Part shown: piece by piece, positions 30,465 through 40,423 of the stretch
How positions within the stretch are numbered: position 1 is the first letter of the stretch
Layout: each line of letters opens with the position of its first letter
From: Arthrobacter wenxiniae
GTDB taxonomy: Bacteria > Actinomycetota > Actinomycetes > Actinomycetales > Micrococcaceae
Assembly (NCBI RefSeq): GCF_013376105.1
Contig: NZ_JAAMFM010000003.1
Span: 124,001-188,000, forward strand
Length of the DNA: 64,000 nt
Reading direction: 5' to 3'
Position numbers and translations under genes: made by a program
Notes under the pieces: generated by a model
The model's input: the letters and a program-made list of their open reading frames with translations, nothing else
The model's database searches: none
Told to the model about the DNA's origin: nothing

Positions 30465-32720
30465 CTACTTGTCGTGCTCGGCCTTGGACCCCAGGGTGGT
30501 CTTCTGGATCTGCATGAGGAATTCGACGTTGGACTGCGTCTCGCGGATCTTGGAGGTGAGCAGTTCAAGCGACTGCTGCATTTCCAGGCCGGAGAGCACG
30601 CGGCGCAGACGCCACATGATCTTCACTTCCTCGGCGGAGAGCAGGTTCTCCTCGCGGCGCGTGCCCGAGGCATTGACGTCAACGGCCGGGAAGATGCGCT
30701 TGTCGGCCAGCTGGCGGGACAGGCGGAGCTCCATGTTGCCCGTGCCCTTGAACTCCTCGAAGATGACCTCGTCGGCCTTGGAACCGGTTTCCACCAGTGC
30801 CGTGGCCAGAATGGTCAGCGAGCCGCCGTTTTCAATGTTGCGGGCCGCACCGAAGAAGCGCTTCGGCGGGTACAGGGCCGCGGAGTCCACACCGCCGGAG
30901 AGGATGCGTCCGGAAGACGGAGCGGAGTTGTTGTAGGCACGGCCCAGGCGGGTCATGGAATCCAGCAGGACCACCACGTCCATGCCCATTTCGACGAGGC
31001 GCTTGGCCCGCTCAATGGACAGCTCGGCCACCTGCGTGTGGTCGTCGGCGGGACGGTCGAAGGTGGAGGCAATGACCTCACCCTTGACCGTGCGCTGCAT
31101 GTCGGTGACTTCTTCGGGACGCTCGTCAACCAGGACCATCATGAGGTGGACCTCAGGATTGTTGGTGGTGATGGCGTTCGCGATCGCCTGCAGGATGAGC
31201 GTCTTTCCGGCCTTGGGCGGGGAGACGATCAGGCCGCGCTGGCCCTTGCCGATCGGTGCCACCAGGTCAATGACGCGGGGCCCAATCTTCTTCGGGTCCG
31301 TTTCCAGGCGCAGGCGCTCGGACGGGTACAGCGGCACCAGCTTGGAGAACTCGACGCGGTCCTTGAGTTCGTCCGGGTTCTTGCCGTTGACGCTGGTGAC
31401 GCGCACCAGGGCGTTGAACTTTTGGCGCGCGCTTTGGGCCTGGCTGCGGTCCTCGCCTTCGCGGGGGGCGCGGATGGCACCGACCACGGCGTCGCCCTTG
31501 CGCAGGTTGTACTTCTTGACCTGGGACAGGGAGACGTAGACGTCGTTGGATCCGGGCAGGTAGCCGGAGGTCCGGACGAACGCGTAGTTGTCCAGGATGT
31601 CCAGGATGCCGGCCACGGGCAGCAGGACGTCGTCCTCGGTGACCTCGGTGTCGTCAAAGTCGGGACCGGCGTTGCGGCCGCGGCGGCGTTCGTTGCGGTC
31701 GCGGAAGCGGTCGTTGCGGTCGCTGCGGTTGTTTCCGCCCCGGTCGTTGCGGTCGCTGCGGTCCGGGGAGTCGTTGCGGTCGCGGCGGTTGCGGCGGTTG
31801 CGGTTGTTCCGCGAGCCGTCCTCGTCGTCGCTGCGCTCAACAACGGAACGCTCGCCTGCCTGCTGGCCGCCGCCCTGGCGCTCGACGGCCTGCTGGCTGC
31901 CGGCCTGGCGGTCGCTGCGCGGGTTCCGCTGGTTGCGGCGGTTGCGGTCGCCGCGGTCGTGGCGCTCTGAACCGTCTGTGTTTTCACCCTTGTCGGCCTG
32001 GTCTCCCTGGCCCTGGGCGCCGTGGCCGTTGGCGGACTGCCCGCCGGCGGCCTCGCCCTGCTGGGCAGGGGTGTCCTGCTGAGCCTCGGCCGCGTCGGGG
32101 GCGGTGCCGGCGTCGCGGCCGCCGCCCTGCGCGCGTCGGTTGCGGGTGCGCGGCTGGCGGCGCGATTCGCCGTCGGTGCCCTGCTCGGACACAGCGGTCT
32201 CGGAGACGGTGTCCCCGGACGCCGGGCGTTCCGGCACGGTGGCACTGGCGGCGGCCGGCGCATCCACGGCAGGGGCGGACGACTGCACGGACGCAGTGCC
32301 GGTGGTGATGATGCCGTCGCTGCTGGCCGCACGGCGGCTGCGGCCGCGGCCGCGCGCCGGGCGCTCATCCGGAGCGGACTCGGCGGGCGCTTCCTGGACG
32401 GGAGCGGCGGCGGCACCGGCCTTGGCGCGCGGTGCGCGCTTGGCGGGCGCCTCGGCAGCGACCGGAGCGGCCTCTTCCCTGGCGGCCCGCGCCGGCCGGT
32501 CGGCCACGGACGATCCGCGCTGGTGGGCCGAGATGGCGTCGACAAGGTCTCCCTTGCGCATCCGCGACCCGCCCGTGATGCCGAGCTGGCCGGCAAGGGC
32601 CTGCAGCTGGGCCAGCTTCAATCCGGCCAGGCCGGCCTGCTTGGCCGGTCCTGCGGATTTGGCGGTGCCGTCCAACTCAGCTGCCTGGGTGCTGGCGGCT
32701 GAAGTCATGGTTTCTGTCAC
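30465..32720 (-). CDS. rho: Transcription termination factor Rho
   Basis: 751 aa hexameric RNA helicase. N-terminal Rho_N-type SAP-like helix (residues about 35-70), then about 260 residues of low complexity: an Ala/Pro-rich part and a very Arg/Asn/Asp-rich part (NRRNRRDRND-like). The conserved core follows from about residue 332: RNA-binding domain (SGYLPGSNDVYVS), Walker A PPKAGKT and DSMTRLGRAYN. Such inserts are known in high-GC Gram-positive Rho proteins and add RNA contacts. Start GTG 32720 with AAGGA six bases upstream. The leader before it is 288 bp. Confidence 0.95.
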   Translation of the reverse strand: MTETMTSAASTQAAELDGTAKSAGPAKQAGLAGLKLAQLQALAGQLGITGGSRMRKGDLVDAISAHQRGSSVADRPARAAREEAAPVAAEAPAKRAPRAKAGAAAAPVQEAPAESAPDERPARGRGRSRRAASSDGIITTGTASVQSSAPAVDAPAAASATVPERPASGDTVSETAVSEQGTDGESRRQPRTRNRRAQGGGRDAGTAPDAAEAQQDTPAQQGEAAGGQSANGHGAQGQGDQADKGENTDGSERHDRGDRNRRNQRNPRSDRQAGSQQAVERQGGGQQAGERSVVERSDDEDGSRNNRNRRNRRDRNDSPDRSDRNDRGGNNRSDRNDRFRDRNERRRGRNAGPDFDDTEVTEDDVLLPVAGILDILDNYAFVRTSGYLPGSNDVYVSLSQVKKYNLRKGDAVVGAIRAPREGEDRSQAQSARQKFNALVRVTSVNGKNPDELKDRVEFSKLVPLYPSERLRLETDPKKIGPRVIDLVAPIGKGQRGLIVSPPKAGKTLILQAIANAITTNNPEVHLMMVLVDERPEEVTDMQRTVKGEVIASTFDRPADDHTQVAELSIERAKRLVEMGMDVVVLLDSMTRLGRAYNNSAPSSGRILSGGVDSAALYPPKRFFGAARNIENGGSLTILATALVETGSKADEVIFEEFKGTGNMELRLSRQLADKRIFPAVDVNASGTRREENLLSAEEVKIMWRLRRVLSGLEMQQSLELLTSKIRETQSNVEFLMQIQKTTLGSKAEHDK

Positions 32721-32956
32721 GAAGGATCCTTCCCCCTCGAAAAGCGAGCCCCTTGGAACGGGGCCGCGATGATTATTGTCAGCCGGCCCGCCGCTGCCGC
32801 ACTGGCAGGGGCTAAGAACATCAGCTGAGGTTCCAACCCGCACTTGCAAAATCTTGTGGAAGTGCGTGGCTGGTGTATTCACCCCTGAATCAACCTGTAA
32901 ACAAAATCAATTCGTGAATAACCCTGGCGGCTGCCAATTGTTGATCCGAACTGCCG

Positions 32957-32976
32957 GCCGTCCCAGATGGGACGGC
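32957..32976 (-). terminator. Hairpin after thrB
   Basis: 8-bp perfect stem GCCGTCCC/GGGACGGC with a 4-nt loop, 33 bp after the thrB stop and 237 bp before the rho start. It probably ends or attenuates the argS-thrB transcript; the remaining leader of rho shows no other structure I can support. Confidence 0.5.
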
Positions 32977-33008
32977 TCAGTGAAAGGGTGGCATCAATCA
33001 TGGGTTGC

Positions 33009-34004
33009 TCATGAACCCGGATGCACTTCCACTTTAGCACCTTCAAGGTCAACTGCGAGCCGCAGCACGCGCCACGACACGCCGCCGGGCTGGCCGGCAG
33101 TGCCGTCCCGGCCGCGCCGGCCGATGAGTTCAACCACGGCGTCCGCCTCCGCACCCCCATTGGCCAGCGCCATGACGGTGGGGCCGGCACCTGAGATGAA
33201 GGCCGCGTGCCCGCCGTCGCGGAGCGCGGCGACGAGCGCCGCACTTTCCGGCATGGCCGCCGCGCGGTAGTCCTGGTGCAGGTAGTCGCGCGTGCCGGCG
33301 GCGAGGAGTTCCGGCGCATCCTTGAGCGCATGCATCAGCAGCGCCGCGCGGCCCGCATTCGCCGCGGCGTCGGCATGCGGCACGGTGGCCGGCAGCAGCC
33401 CCCGGGCCAGCTCGGTCTTGACCTCAAAGTTGGGGATTGCCACCACGGGGATCACCGCGTCCGACGGCGTGAGCCGGGTGGTGGCGTATTTCCCCCCTTC
33501 CTGCCACGAGATGGCGACAGCTCCGAAAATGGCCGGGGCCACATTGTCCGGGTGGCCCTCCATCTCCGAGGCCAGCTGCAGCACCCACTGCCGGTCCTTG
33601 CGGTCGCCCGCGTCCACCAGGGCGTTGGCCGCCGCGATGGCGGCCACGATTGCGGACGCCGAGGAGCCCAGTCCGCGCCCGTGCGGCAGCACGTTGTGCG
33701 CCGTGATGCGCAGCCCGCCGCGACGGTACCCCAGCCGGGAAAATGCCAGCTCCATGGCCTTGACCGCCAGGTGCGAGGCATCGCGCGGCAGTTCCTCCAC
33801 GCCCTCGCCGTGGAGGTCAAACTCCAGGGCGTCGCCGCGCAGGGTGGTCACCCCGAGCGTGTCATGAAGCGAGACGGCCAGGCCCAGGGAATCAAAGCCG
33901 GGGCCCAGGTTTGCGCTGGTGCCGGGCACCTGCACCGTGGCTGTGAAGCCCGGGGCCGGTGCCTTGGTGGCGGAAAGCGGCGGTGTCATGGTGGTGCCTG
34001 TCAT
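33009..34004 (-). CDS. thrB: Homoserine kinase
   Basis: 331 aa GHMP kinase, phosphorylates homoserine to O-phosphohomoserine, the substrate of ThrC. Seen: VPGTSANLGPGFDSLGLAV (motif 1), the ATP-binding LPHGRGLGSSASA and FISGAGPTVMAL (motif 3). Start ATG 34004; an in-frame ATG at 33989 is possible. Thirty-seven bp after thrC, last gene of the threonine operon. Confidence 0.95.
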   Translation of the reverse strand: MTGTTMTPPLSATKAPAPGFTATVQVPGTSANLGPGFDSLGLAVSLHDTLGVTTLRGDALEFDLHGEGVEELPRDASHLAVKAMELAFSRLGYRRGGLRITAHNVLPHGRGLGSSASAIVAAIAAANALVDAGDRKDRQWVLQLASEMEGHPDNVAPAIFGAVAISWQEGGKYATTRLTPSDAVIPVVAIPNFEVKTELARGLLPATVPHADAAANAGRAALLMHALKDAPELLAAGTRDYLHQDYRAAAMPESAALVAALRDGGHAAFISGAGPTVMALANGGAEADAVVELIGRRGRDGTAGQPGGVSWRVLRLAVDLEGAKVEVHPGS

Positions 34005-34041
34005 AAGGATGCGGGCAAGCTGGACGGGTTGGCGGGGCGGT

Positions 34042-35145
34042 CTAGCCGGCCAGGCCCAGGGCACGGGCGACTGTCACGACGTCGAACTCCACCTTGGTGG
34101 GCTCCACGGCGGTGCCGTCCACGTTCTTCAGGGCCCAGTCGGGGTCCTTCAGGCCGTGGCCGGTGACCGTGACGACGATGGTCTTGCCGGAGGGGACCTC
34201 GCCGGCGGCGTGCTTTTTGATGAGCCCGGCCACGCCGGCTGCGGAGGCTGGCTCCACGAAGACGCCCTCCCGGGCGGAGAGCCAGCGGTGGGCGGCGAGG
34301 ATTTCCTCGTCGGTGACGGAGTCGATCAGCCCGCCGGACTCGTCGCGGGCGGCGATGGCCAGGTCCCAGGACGCGGGGTTGCCGATCCGGATGGCCGTGG
34401 CGATGGTGTCCGGCTCCGTGATGGGGTGTCCGGCCACAAACGGCGCCGCGCCGGCGGCCTGGAAGCCCCACATGATGGGTGTGTGCGTGGACACGGCCGG
34501 AAGCGTGCCGGCGGTGGCGGACTCGTACGGGGCCGCGTATTCCTTGTAGCCCTTCCAGTAGGCGCTGATGTTGCCGGCGTTGCCCACGGGCAGCACGTGG
34601 TAGTCGGGGGCGTCGCCGAGGAAGTCGACCACCTCAAAGGCGCCGGTCTTCTGACCCTCGATGCGGGCAGGGTTGACGGAATTCACCAGGAACACCGGGT
34701 AGGAGTCCGCCAGTTTGCGCGCCACGTCCAGGCAGTTGTCGAAGTTGCCGTCCACCTGCAGGATGGTGGCGCCGTGGGCCACCGCCTGGCTGAGCTTGCC
34801 CATGGAGATCTTGCCCTCGGGCACCAGCACGGCGCAGGTCAGCCCGGCCTGCTTGGCGTAGGCGGCCGCGGAGGCGGAGGTGTTGCCCGTGGAGGCGCAC
34901 ACCACGGCCTTGGCGCCGGCGGCAACGGCCGCCGTCATGGCCATGGTCATGCCGCGGTCCTTGAAGGAACCGGTGGGGTTCATGCCCTCCACCTTCAGGT
35001 ACACCTCGGAGCCGGTCAGCGCCGAAAGCTGCTGGGCGTACACCAGCGGCGTGCCGCCCTCCCCCAGCGTGATGACCTTTGTTTCCGCCGTCACCGGCAG
35101 GCGCTCTGCATATTCGCGGACTACCCCGCGCCACTGGTGAGCCAC
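34042..35145 (-). CDS. thrC: Threonine synthase
   Basis: 367 aa PLP enzyme that makes threonine from O-phosphohomoserine. PLP Lys62 in [25 protein letters not shown] binds phosphate. Short class of threonine synthase, as is usual in Actinobacteria. Starts at a GTG (35145) that shares a base with the TAG stop of the upstream lysA-hom frame (TAGTG), so it is translationally coupled to homoserine dehydrogenase. Confidence 0.96.
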   Translation of the reverse strand: MAHQWRGVVREYAERLPVTAETKVITLGEGGTPLVYAQQLSALTGSEVYLKVEGMNPTGSFKDRGMTMAMTAAVAAGAKAVVCASTGNTSASAAAYAKQAGLTCAVLVPEGKISMGKLSQAVAHGATILQVDGNFDNCLDVARKLADSYPVFLVNSVNPARIEGQKTGAFEVVDFLGDAPDYHVLPVGNAGNISAYWKGYKEYAAPYESATAGTLPAVSTHTPIMWGFQAAGAAPFVAGHPITEPDTIATAIRIGNPASWDLAIAARDESGGLIDSVTDEEILAAHRWLSAREGVFVEPASAAGVAGLIKKHAAGEVPSGKTIVVTVTGHGLKDPDWALKNVDGTAVEPTKVEFDVVTVARALGLAG

Positions 35146-38012
35146 TAGACTCCCTCCACCCTCAAGACACTCGTTACGGAATTTATGATGTCCAGGCCCT
35201 TGATGGCCTGCACGGTTGCCGCCAGCGCGGCCTCGCTGGCGCGGTGCGTGACGATGCGCAGCTCGGCCGAGCCGGCGCCTCCGTCGCCGTCCGCATCGCG
35301 TTCCCGGTGCACTGTCTGGCGCATGGTCTCGATGGAGACGCCGTGCTCGGCAAAGAGCGCGGAAATCTTGGCCAGCACGCCCGGCTGGTCCGCCGCGTCC
35401 AGGCCGATGTAGTACTGGGTGGTGACGGCCTCGATGCCGAGGACGGGCAGCACCCCGGTGGTGGTTTCGGTGCGGCCGGGGCCGCCCAGCACCAACCGCC
35501 GGGCGGCCGAGACCACGTCTCCCAGCACGGCGGACGCCGTAGGGGTGCCGCCGGCGCCCTGGCCGTAGAACATGAGCTGCCCGGCGGACTCGGCCTCGAT
35601 GAACACGGCGTTGAACGCCCCGTGCACGGCGGCCAGCGGGTGTTCGCGCGGCAGCAGGGTGGGGTGGACCCGGACGCTCACGCCGGAGGAGTGCCCGCCG
35701 TCGTCCTTCCCTGACGGCGCCGGAACGGGCAGCTTCTCCGCGATGGCGAGCAGCTTGATGACGAACCCTGCGTCCTTGGCCGCCGCAACGTCCGCCGCCG
35801 TGACGGAGGTGATGCCCTGGCAGTGGACGTCCTCCAGGGCAAAGCGCGTGTGGAAGGACAGGGAGGCGAGGATGGCGCCCTTGGCGGCGGCGTCGTGGCC
35901 CTCGATGTCGGCCGTCGGGTCCGCCTCCGCGTACCCCAGGCGGGTGGCCTGGGCCAGGGCGTCCGCGAAGGGAGCACCCGTGGTGTCCATCTGGTCCAGG
36001 ATGAAGTTGGTGGTGCCGTTGACAATGCCCATGACGCGGGTGATCTTGTCCCCGGCGAGCGAGTCGCGGATGGGGCGCAGGATGGGGATGGCCCCGGCCA
36101 CGGCGGCCTCGTAGGAGAGCTGCACGCCGGCGGCGTCAGCCTTCTCGTACAGGCTGGGCCCGTCGACGGCGAGCAGCGCCTTGTTGCCGGTGACCACGGT
36201 GGCGCCGTGCTCGATGGCCTCCAGGATCAGGGCACGGGCCGGCTCGAGCCCGCCCATGAGCTCAATGACGACGTCGGCGCCGCGCACCAGGGCGGACGCG
36301 TCGGTGGTGAAGAGTTCGCGGGGAAGCTCGACGTCGCGGGGCGCGTCAATGTTACGCACCGCGATGCCGGCCAGTTCCAGCCGGGCGCCCGTGCGCGCGG
36401 CCAGGGAGTCCGCGTCCTCGAGCAGGATGCGGGCCACCTGGGAACCGACGTTGCCGGCGCCCAGGAGCGCCACCTTCAAGGTCCTTGTTTCAGCGGGCAC
36501 GGTGGTGCCCGTCGTGTTGCGCTCGGTCAATGGTTTCCAGGCCCCTAAATCGCGTGCCAGCAGGTCGTCTTCTGTTTCGCCCCGCACAATCAAGCGTGCG
36601 GCGCCGTCCTTGACGGCGACCACGGGCGGCCGGGGCACGTAGTTGTAGTTGCTGGCCAGTGCCCAGCAGTACGCGCCCGTCCCGGGGACTGCAAGCAAAT
36701 CCCCGGCCGCCACGTCATTGGGCAGATATACATCTCTAACAACAATGTCACCGCTCTCGCAATGTTTGCCCACCACTCGGGACAGCGCGGGCGCCGCCTG
36801 CGACGCACGGCCGGCCACGACCGCCGAATAATCGGCGTCGTAAAGCACCGGGCGCGGGTTGTCGCTCATGCCGCCGTCCACCGACACATAGCGCCGGGGC
36901 GCCGTCACCCCGGCCTGCCCGTCCACCTCGACCTGCACCGTCTTCAGCGTGCCAGTCTCGTACAGCGTGAACGTGGAGGGGCCCACGATGGCGCGGCCGG
37001 GCTCAATCGATATCCGCGGGGCGGCCATGCCCAGTTCCGCGCACGTCTGCCGCACGACGGCGGCCATCGCCCGGGCGATTTCGGCCGCCGGGCGCGGGGT
37101 GTCCACGGCCGTGTAGGCGATGCCGTAGCCACCGCCCAGGTCCAGTTCCCGCAGCGTGACGCCGTACCTGGCTTGGATGTCATGGGTGAAGGTGAGCAGT
37201 TTGCGGGCCGCGATCTCAAAGCCCTCCGCCTCAAAGATCTGCGAGCCGATGTGGGCGTGGAAGCCCAGAAAATTGATGCTCCCCGACTCCACTGCCAGTT
37301 TGGCGGCAGCCTCGGCGGCGGACAATTCGGCGGTTGAGCCTGTCTCCGGGGAGACGAGCGAGAGCCCGAACTTCTGGTCCTCGTGCGCCGTGGCGATGGA
37401 TTCGTGCGTGTGGGCGTGCACGCCCGGAGTGACGCGGAGCATGACGTTGGCCGTGACCGCCTTTGCGGCGGCCAGGTCCGCCACGCGGCGCAGCTCGTGC
37501 AGGCTGTCCACCACAATGCGGCCCAGGCCTAAGTCAAGGGCCCGGTTGATCTCGGCGTCGGACTTGTTGTTGCCATGCAGGCCCAGCTTGCCGCCGGTCA
37601 GCCCGGCGCGGGTGGCGACGGCCAGTTCGCCGCCGGAGCAGGTGTCCAGGCGCAGGCCCTCGGAGTCCACCCAGCGGGCCACCTCGGTGCACAGGAACGA
37701 CTTTCCGGCGTAGTAGACGTCCACGCCGCCGCAAATGTCGGCGAAGGCGTTGTCAAAGGCGTCCTTGAACATGCGGGCGCGGTGGCGGAAGTCGCCCTCG
37801 CTCATGACGAAGAGCGGGGTGCCGAACCGCGCCTTGAGCTCGCCCACCGGCACGCCGCTGATGGTGAGTTCACCGCGGGGGCCGCGTTCGACGTCGTCCG
37901 CCCACATGGCGGGGACCAGCCGGTTGACGTCCCCTGCGGCGGGCAGCCACGCGGGGGCCAGCTCCGCTCCGGCAATGCGCGTTGCGCGGTTTTGCCTGTC
38001 AGCCACGCTCAC
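35145..38012 (-). CDS. lysA-hom: Diaminopimelate decarboxylase-homoserine dehydrogenase fusion
   Basis: One open frame of 955 aa. Residues 1 to about 490 are a full LysA: PLP Lys104 in [16 protein letters not shown] at 292-300, EPGRAIVG at 338, and catalytic Cys418 in CESGD. Residues about 511-955 are a full homoserine dehydrogenase: NAD-binding [40 protein letters not shown] with Lys711, and a C-terminal ACT domain 867-953 (threonine control). A 20-residue linker joins them with no stop. LysA makes lysine from meso-diaminopimelate; HSD reduces aspartate semialdehyde. The GTG start overlaps the argS stop. A GTG at 36473 with AAGGA 8 bases before it could also start a separate HSD. A sequencing error at the lost stop cannot be excluded. 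Confidence 0.85.
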   Translation of the reverse strand: MSVADRQNRATRIAGAELAPAWLPAAGDVNRLVPAMWADDVERGPRGELTISGVPVGELKARFGTPLFVMSEGDFRHRARMFKDAFDNAFADICGGVDVYYAGKSFLCTEVARWVDSEGLRLDTCSGGELAVATRAGLTGGKLGLHGNNKSDAEINRALDLGLGRIVVDSLHELRRVADLAAAKAVTANVMLRVTPGVHAHTHESIATAHEDQKFGLSLVSPETGSTAELSAAEAAAKLAVESGSINFLGFHAHIGSQIFEAEGFEIAARKLLTFTHDIQARYGVTLRELDLGGGYGIAYTAVDTPRPAAEIARAMAAVVRQTCAELGMAAPRISIEPGRAIVGPSTFTLYETGTLKTVQVEVDGQAGVTAPRRYVSVDGGMSDNPRPVLYDADYSAVVAGRASQAAPALSRVVGKHCESGDIVVRDVYLPNDVAAGDLLAVPGTGAYCWALASNYNYVPRPPVVAVKDGAARLIVRGETEDDLLARDLGAWKPLTERNTTGTTVPAETRTLKVALLGAGNVGSQVARILLEDADSLAARTGARLELAGIAVRNIDAPRDVELPRELFTTDASALVRGADVVIELMGGLEPARALILEAIEHGATVVTGNKALLAVDGPSLYEKADAAGVQLSYEAAVAGAIPILRPIRDSLAGDKITRVMGIVNGTTNFILDQMDTTGAPFADALAQATRLGYAEADPTADIEGHDAAAKGAILASLSFHTRFALEDVHCQGITSVTAADVAAAKDAGFVIKLLAIAEKLPVPAPSGKDDGGHSSGVSVRVHPTLLPREHPLAAVHGAFNAVFIEAESAGQLMFYGQGAGGTPTASAVLGDVVSAARRLVLGGPGRTETTTGVLPVLGIEAVTTQYYIGLDAADQPGVLAKISALFAEHGVSIETMRQTVHRERDADGDGGAGSAELRIVTHRASEAALAATVQAIKGLDIINSVTSVLRVEGV

Positions 38013-39661
38013 ATCCGTTCCGGCGCGGAGACGCCCAGCAGGGACAGGCCGTTGGCCAGGACCTGGCCCACGGCGTCGTTGAGCCAGAGCCGGGTGCGGT
38101 TGACGTCGGTGATGGGCTCCTCGCCCATGGGGGTGACGCGGCAGGCGTCGTACCAGCGGTGGTAGGCGCCGGCGATGACCTCCAGGTGGCGGGCCACGCG
38201 GTGCGGCTCGCGGAACGCGGCGGCCTGCGTCAGGACGCCCGGGTATTGGCCCAGGACGGCCAGAAGCTCCGACTCCGTGGCGTGGCTCAGGGCGGAGGCG
38301 TCGAATGCGGTGCGCTCCACGCCCGCGGCGGCGGCGTTGCGGCCCACGGCGCGGGTGCGGGCGTGGGCGTACTGGACGTAGAACACCGGGTTCTCGTTGG
38401 AGCGCTTGGTCAGCACGTCCAGGTCGATGTCGATGTTGGAGTCGGAGGAGAAGCGGGCCAGGGAGTAGCGGGCGGCGTCCGTGCCCACGATCTCCACCAG
38501 GTCCTCCATGGTGACCACGGTGCCGGCCCGCTTGGACATGCGCAGCGGGACGCCGTCCTTGACCAGGTTCACCATCTGGCCGATGAGCACCTCGACGCGG
38601 TTGGCGTCGTCGCCCATGGCTGCCGCGGCGGCCTTCAGGCGGGCCACGTAGCCGTGGTGGTCGGCGCCGAGCATGTAGATGCACAGGTCAAAGCCGCGGT
38701 CGCGCTTGTTCTTGAAGTAGGCGATGTCCCCGGCGATATAGGCTGCATGGCCGTCGCTCTTGATGACCACGCGGTCCTTGTCGTCGCCGTAGTCGGTGGA
38801 GTTCAGCCACCAGGCGCCGTCCTTGGCGTACAGGTTGCCGGAGGCCTTGAGCTGCTCGAGCAGCTTCTCGACGGCCCCGTCCTCGAAGAGCGAATTCTCG
38901 TGGAAGTAGACGTCAAAGTCGACACCGAACTCGTGCAGGGACTCGCGGATGGAGGCAAACATGAGCGCCACGCCGCGTGCCCGGAACTCCTCCTGCGGGT
39001 CCTCCGCTTCCAGGATGCCGGGGCAGCCCGCCGTGACTTCCTTGGCGATGTCCTCGATGTAGGCCCCGCCGTAGCCGTCCTCCGGGGCGGGCTCGCCCTT
39101 GGCGCTGGCCAGCAGCGACCGGGCGAAGCGGTCGATCTGGTTGCCGTGGTCGTTGAAGTAGTATTCGCGCGTGACGTCGGCGCCCTGGGTCTGGAAAATG
39201 CGGGCCAGCGAATCGCCCACGGCGGCCCAGCGCGTGCCGCCCAGGTGGATGGGGCCGGTGGGGTTGGCGGAGACGAATTCAAGGTTGATCCGGGTTCCGG
39301 CCATGCCCCGGTTGGTGCCGTACGCCGCGCCGGACTCGATGATGGCCTTCGCCAGTTCGCCGGCGGCGGCGGCGTCAACGGTGATGTTCAGGAAGCCGGG
39401 GCCGGCCACATCCACCTTTGAGACGCCGGGGATTTCCGCCAAGCGGCCCTGCAGGACCTCGGCGATCCTGCGCGGGGCCATGCCTGCCGGCTTGGCCAGC
39501 TGGAGGGCGATGTTGGTGGCCCAGTCGCCGTGTTCGCGGCTCTTGGGCCGCTCCACCCGCAGTTCCTTCGGCAGCGCCTCGGCGGGAACGGTTAGCTCTC
39601 CGGCATCGGCGGCCTCTTGGAGGCAGGTGGCAATGGCGGCGGAAAGTTCTTCAGGGGTCAC
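38009..39661 (-). CDS. argS: Arginyl-tRNA synthetase
   Basis: 550 aa class I synthetase. N-terminal tRNA-binding domain, HIGH-type motif HLGG at 139-142 ([10 protein letters not shown]), KMSKS-like RMSKRAG, and the C-terminal anticodon-binding domain ending LGVSAPERM. Start taken as GTG 39661 ([10 protein letters not shown]); the frame is open to 39709 but the added residues are not conserved in style. Its TGA overlaps the GTG of the lysA-hom frame. Head of the argS-lysA/hom-thrC-thrB operon, as in other Actinobacteria. Confidence 0.96.
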   Translation of the reverse strand: MTPEELSAAIATCLQEAADAGELTVPAEALPKELRVERPKSREHGDWATNIALQLAKPAGMAPRRIAEVLQGRLAEIPGVSKVDVAGPGFLNITVDAAAAGELAKAIIESGAAYGTNRGMAGTRINLEFVSANPTGPIHLGGTRWAAVGDSLARIFQTQGADVTREYYFNDHGNQIDRFARSLLASAKGEPAPEDGYGGAYIEDIAKEVTAGCPGILEAEDPQEEFRARGVALMFASIRESLHEFGVDFDVYFHENSLFEDGAVEKLLEQLKASGNLYAKDGAWWLNSTDYGDDKDRVVIKSDGHAAYIAGDIAYFKNKRDRGFDLCIYMLGADHHGYVARLKAAAAAMGDDANRVEVLIGQMVNLVKDGVPLRMSKRAGTVVTMEDLVEIVGTDAARYSLARFSSDSNIDIDLDVLTKRSNENPVFYVQYAHARTRAVGRNAAAAGVERTAFDASALSHATESELLAVLGQYPGVLTQAAAFREPHRVARHLEVIAGAYHRWYDACRVTPMGEEPITDVNRTRLWLNDAVGQVLANGLSLLGVSAPERM

Positions 39662-39747
39662 CGTCCCAGTGTACGGTTTCGCCGCCGCGCTCCCCCAATC
39701 CGCCCGCATTGTGGCCCCGGCCGGGCGGGGTTCGCGATAATGGGGGC

Positions 39748-40233
39748 ATGAAGGTTGACCGGCTGGACGCCGCCATCATTGAGATGTACACGGAGGAGCC
39801 GGGCGTGGGCGTGCTCGAATGCTCCCGGCGGCTCAGGGTGGCGCGGGCCACGGTGCAGGGCCGGCTGGACCGGCTGCATGCAGGCGGCGTCATCACCGGG
39901 ATCGTTCCGCAGCTGAGCCCGGCGGCGTTCGGCTTTCCCATCATCGCGTTTTGTTCCATCGAAATCGCCCAGGGCATCGGCCACGGCGCGGTCTTTGCGG
40001 CCATTGGCGAGATCCCGGAAATCCTGGAGATGCACACCGTGTCCGGGGCCAGCGACCTGCTGGTGAAGATCGTGGCGCGGTCCACCACTGATCTCCAGCG
40101 CGTGCTTGACGCGTTGTCGCAGGCGCCGGGCGTGGCCCGCACCTCGAGCGTGATCGCGCTGGAAACCCACATTGAAAACCGGCACCTGCCCCTCCTCAAG
40201 GCGGCCGCGGAGACCGGACCACCACTGCTGTGA
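39748..40233 (+). CDS. Lrp/AsnC family transcriptional regulator
   Basis: 161 aa. N-terminal winged HTH (about 4-50, with [22 protein letters not shown] as the recognition region) and a C-terminal RAM/ACT-like effector domain (about 68-150, [15 protein letters not shown]). Such regulators form octamers that wrap DNA and respond to amino acids or related acids. Divergent from argS by 86 bp; followed after 190 bp by the ThDP enzyme gene, with two candidate operators in between. That enzyme gene is the likeliest target. Confidence 0.93.
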   Translation: MKVDRLDAAIIEMYTEEPGVGVLECSRRLRVARATVQGRLDRLHAGGVITGIVPQLSPAAFGFPIIAFCSIEIAQGIGHGAVFAAIGEIPEILEMHTVSGASDLLVKIVARSTTDLQRVLDALSQAPGVARTSSVIALETHIENRHLPLLKAAAETGPPLL

Positions 40234-40262
40234 CCACGGGTGCGGCAGTTCCGTTGCCTGAC

Positions 40263-40319
40263 TGTACAAATTGTGCACCCGTCCGCGCGGCACACCGCCC
40301 ATTCTGTACACGCTGAACA
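40263..40319 (+). promoter_or_regulatory. Paired Lrp/AsnC-type operators
   Basis: Two 15-bp sites: TGTACAAATTGTGCA at 40263-40277 (near-perfect palindrome with AT centre, TGYACA-N3-TGTRCA) and a weaker TGTACACGCTGAACA at 40305-40319. Centre spacing is 42 bp, four helical turns, as expected for an Lrp-type multimer binding one DNA face. They sit upstream of the ThDP-enzyme start. Confidence 0.55.
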
Positions 40320-40423
40320 GTCATTTCCGCGACGCTTGCGCAGGGCCGCGGTGCGTTCCATTGTTGTGTGGACCGCACCCGCAGCGGCCCCACAGCGCCC
40401 GCCTGTTGAGAAATGAGCATCCC

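Noticed and set aside
32721-33008. Rho leader considered as a riboswitch or attenuator
   Set aside because: Only one clear hairpin is present and it sits next to the thrB stop; no known riboswitch core could be recognised.
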